NCBI GenBank assembly: GCA_018296165.2
Contig: JACKQL020000276.1
Coordinates: 1 to 18,765, forward strand
DNA length: 18,765 nt
Direction: 5' to 3'
Source: Termitomyces sp. T153
Lineage: Eukaryota > Basidiomycota > Agaricomycetes > Agaricales > Lyophyllaceae
Shown: positions 16,691 to 18,765 of the stretch, in pieces
Numbering within the stretch: position 1 is the first letter of the stretch
Layout of the letters: every line of letters starts with the position of its first letter
Program-made: the position numbers and the translations under genes
Notes under the pieces: generated by a model
The model's input: only the letters and a program-made list of their open reading frames with translations
Told to the model about the DNA's origin: nothing
The model's database searches: none

Positions 16691-17200
16691 AACACCAACA
16701 TGCCTTCAAAGCAATCAGGAACATTGTGACAGGCATTGAATGCCTCACAATCATCAACTACAACAATCCAAGGAAGAAGATCTTCATGACAACAGATGCC
16801 AGCAACAGATGCACAGGCACAATCCTGAGCTTTGGAGAAATATGGGAGATGGCAAGACCTGTAGCATACAATTCATACCAGCTCACACAAGCCAAGTGGA
16901 ACTACCCAGTAAACAAACAAGAGTTGCTAGTAATTATGAAGGCCTCAAATAAATGGTGATCCAGTCTTCTTGGCATGCACTTTGAAGTCTACACAGATCA
17001 CCACACCCTCAAGTACTTTTACTCACAGAAAGAGATGTCAAGAAGACAAGCACATTAGTCAATGTTCCTTGCAGACTTCAACTACAACATTGTGTATGTC
17101 CAGGAGGAAGACAACACAGCAGCAGATGCACTCTCATGTATGCTAGACAAAGCACCTACACCAGCCTTTGCAGCATGCATGCTGGCACATACCCAATCTC
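16691..17200 (+). pseudogene. Gypsy RNase H
   Basis: FMTTDASNRCTGTILS, ARPVAYNSYQLTQAKWNYPVNKQELL, HFEVYTDHHTLKYF, EMSRRQAH-stop-SMFLADFNYNIVYV and EDNTAADALS are the full set of Gypsy RNase H landmarks. TGA at 16957 and TAG at 17056 fall at expected Arg and Trp positions (KW-stop-SSLLG, QAH-stop-SMFL). Confidence 0.85.
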
Positions 17201-17346
17201 TAGTGCCACAAGAAGTTGCAAGAGGTGCCCTTCACATCATCACAGATGAGAGCCTTGCAAAAGAGATTGTGGAGGGATACAAGACCAACAGCTTTGCCAA
17301 GCAGGTGTGAGAAGACATTGAGCAAGGCAGCATCAATGGAAGATGC

Positions 17347-17735
17347 ATGGAGAATGGCCTGATGTATGTTAGGCATCAACTTTTCATACCCAGCAGCACT
17401 TGTGTTTACAAACTGTTATACAACTCAGCCCACAATATGATGGAACACTTTGGGTTTAAAAAGAGTTATCACTCACTCAGAAGCTCATATTATTGGCCCA
17501 ATATGCATAGGGACCTTGAGCAGGCTTACATACCCTTGTGCATGCAATGCTAGAGAAACAAAGATCAAACATCCAAACCCACTAATTCACTATACCCATT
17601 ACCACTACCTGACAAACATTTTGCAGTGGTGGGAATCAACTTTGTGGAGCTGCTGCCAGAGGAGGATGGCAAAGACATGATTATGTTGATGACTGACCTC
17701 ATGGGGGCAGACATACAGTTAGCAGCAACCCACTT
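17347..17735 (+). pseudogene. Gypsy integrase, truncated after the first catalytic position
   Basis: The zinc-binding HHCC segment is HNMMEHFGFKKSYHSLR, SYYWPNMHRDLE and CMQC followed by TAG (17551). The core begins FAVVGINFVELLPEEDGKDMIMLMTDLMGADIQ; the first catalytic Asp is Asn (AAC 17638-17640, after ATC, a CG-to-CA change). After LAATHLT (about 17735) similarity stops; the second Asp and the Glu are missing. Confidence 0.85.
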
Positions 17736-18343
17736 GACTCCCCAACATTCTATAACCTCAAGCTTGGCTGATGCAGCCCAGATTTGGGTCAGCACTAGTG
17801 TAGTGTCATCCACCATGGCTCCTAGGACTTTTGCCCTGGGACCTGCTATCAGATCCATTGAGATGGTACCTTTTAGCCCCACATGCCTCCTGTCACAACC
17901 CACTCCCAGACCTCCAAACCTCTTCCCAAGCAACTCTGCTCCCCTGGAGTCCCCACCAACACCCCCTCAACTCACCCTGACCTTTGTTCACCCATGGTGC
18001 CTGCTTTAGCTAATTCTGATGCCTCTTTAGCAAACCTCAACAGCTCCTTGGCAAACCCTGTCACATTCCTATTGTCTTTCAAGCCCTCAGCTATCTCCAA
18101 TGCTTCCTAGAAACTCTGGCATATGCTGCAGACCACCACCAATGTGTCACCACAGCCTACTCAACACACTCTGGAACATCCCATTGATTACAGTGTGTCC
18201 CACACCCCCATCAGTTCCCTCAATTCCCATTAGTATATCACTGCGGTCTGCCAACTGATCAGAACTGACACCTGTTGACCCTGCACAGCTCCAGCAAGCT
18301 CTGCTGCCAGACCTGCTGTCTCCAGAGGAGCTCCAGTAGTCAG
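17736..18343. other. Unassigned decayed DNA after the Gypsy break
   Basis: Ser/Pro/Thr-rich short open stretches (for example MPPVTTHSQTSKPLPK at 17883), but no firm domain. The MPPVTT(R/H)SQT opening resembles gag starts of some fungal Gypsy elements, but only loosely. Only one CpG (18243-18245) is seen. Confidence 0.35.
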
Positions 18344-18620
18344 TATATAAGTCATAGAGTAATATCTGCTACAATAGTCTTGATATTACCTACTTACATC
18401 TATATTTGTTACATTTCCTGGCTTTGTCTCTATTTCTGTCTCCCATCTCATACTTCTCTCAATTTATTTTGTTTTTGTCTCTGTCTTGTCTTGACTCTGT
18501 CTTGTCTTGTCTTGACTGTCTTGTCTTGTCTTGTCTGCTTTGGTTTCCTTTATTGGTTCCTGGATTCCTTTCAACTTTAACTCTGTTACAAACTCCATGC
18601 ATATCTCTGCTTATATATCT
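18344..18620 (+). promoter_or_regulatory. LTR-like promoter region: TATA box and pyrimidine-rich tail
   Basis: TATATAA at 18344-18350 within AGTATATAAGTC, followed by a long CT-rich stretch and CTGTTACA at about 18583-18590, an LTR-end-like sequence. It could be an old Gypsy LTR, but no second copy is visible in the window, so the boundaries are guesses. Confidence 0.3.
18482..18536. repeat. TCTTG microsatellite with TGACTCTG/TGACTG interruptions
   Basis: TGTCTTGTCTTG(A)C units: TCTTG repeated in blocks of 2, 3 and 4, separated by ACTCTG and ACTG. Simple pentanucleotide expansion. Confidence 0.85.
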
Positions 18621-18765
18621 ATGATCCCATACATTCATAACTAACTCTGGACCTCACCCTATGCTTGGCCCTGGAACCCATCAATACTAATTGATCCCTC
18701 ATCACTCTCCAGTCCTGCTCCCATCACTTGTGTAACTTCTGCTTGCCCCACACACTCAGTACTTG
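18621..18765. other. No identifiable feature
   Basis: AT/C-rich DNA without recognisable gene or repeat. The window ends inside this stretch. Confidence 0.5.

Larger units (their letters stand above)
14685..17735 (+). mobile_element. Ty3/Gypsy retrotransposon, decayed and truncated
   Basis: Order gag zinc knuckle, protease, reverse transcriptase, RNase H, integrase, which defines Gypsy. At least three frame changes (about 15050-15070, 16185-16197, 16478-16484) and 14 stops in the pol frame (TGA 15361, 15709, 15715, 15787, 15799, 16057, 16957, 17308; TAG 15742, 16132, 16362, 17056, 17551; TAA 16081). It ends within the integrase core. CpG is almost absent. No LTR pair can be assigned inside the window. 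It is much more decayed than the Copia element. Confidence 0.88.

Overview
The window looks like transposon-packed intergenic DNA of a filamentous fungus, most likely a mushroom-forming basidiomycete (Agaricomycete). The reasons are short GT-AG introns of 50-90 bp, a KDZ-type transposase remnant, and Copia, Gypsy and Helitron proteins of the kind common in that group. I see no host housekeeping gene, no RNA gene and no CRISPR array.

The main result is a three-layer nest that can be read base by base. (1) The oldest layer is the flanking DNA at 1-1643 and 14385-18765. It holds a decayed KDZ transposase 3' end on the minus strand (776-1402) and a decayed Ty3/Gypsy element on the plus strand (about 14685-17735), and it has almost no CpG dinucleotides. 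(2) A Ty1/Copia element (1644-14379) inserted into that DNA and made the 5-bp target duplication GCGGG (1639-1643 and 14380-14384). Its LTRs are TGT...TAACA. Its gag-pol runs in one frame for 1535 codons (9437-14044) with no frameshift, but it contains 18 in-frame stops before the likely natural end, and every one is TGA. (3) A 7257-bp Helitron (1958-9214, coding on the minus strand) then inserted into the 5' LTR of the Copia element, between an A and a T. It splits that LTR into 1644-1957 and 9215-9225. Removing the Helitron leaves a 5.48-kb Copia element with LTRs of 325 and 328 bp.

The Helitron encodes, on the minus strand, a candidate Cys/His exon (9024-8851), a Q-rich N-terminal part with an internal duplication, a Helitron-like N-terminal domain, the HUH/two-tyrosine Rep nuclease (with a 50-bp intron) and a PIF1-type helicase. 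Several stops and one frameshift break the chain, so this copy is probably non-autonomous. Its 3' end (left side) has a strong terminal hairpin followed by 14 tandem copies of a 58/59-bp repeat. Its 5' end (right side) starts TCTATA and has a 20-bp perfect palindrome and a 14-bp direct repeat.

The biology that ties the window together is a RIP-like, CpG/CpA-directed C-to-T mutation process. All 12 LTR differences are transitions at CpG or CpA. The Copia stops are explained by CGA-to-TGA. Catalytic aspartates of reverse transcriptase, RNase H and integrase became asparagine, mostly through CG-to-CA. CpG content falls from the young layer (Helitron) through Copia to the old Gypsy/KDZ layer, matching the order of insertion read from the junctions.
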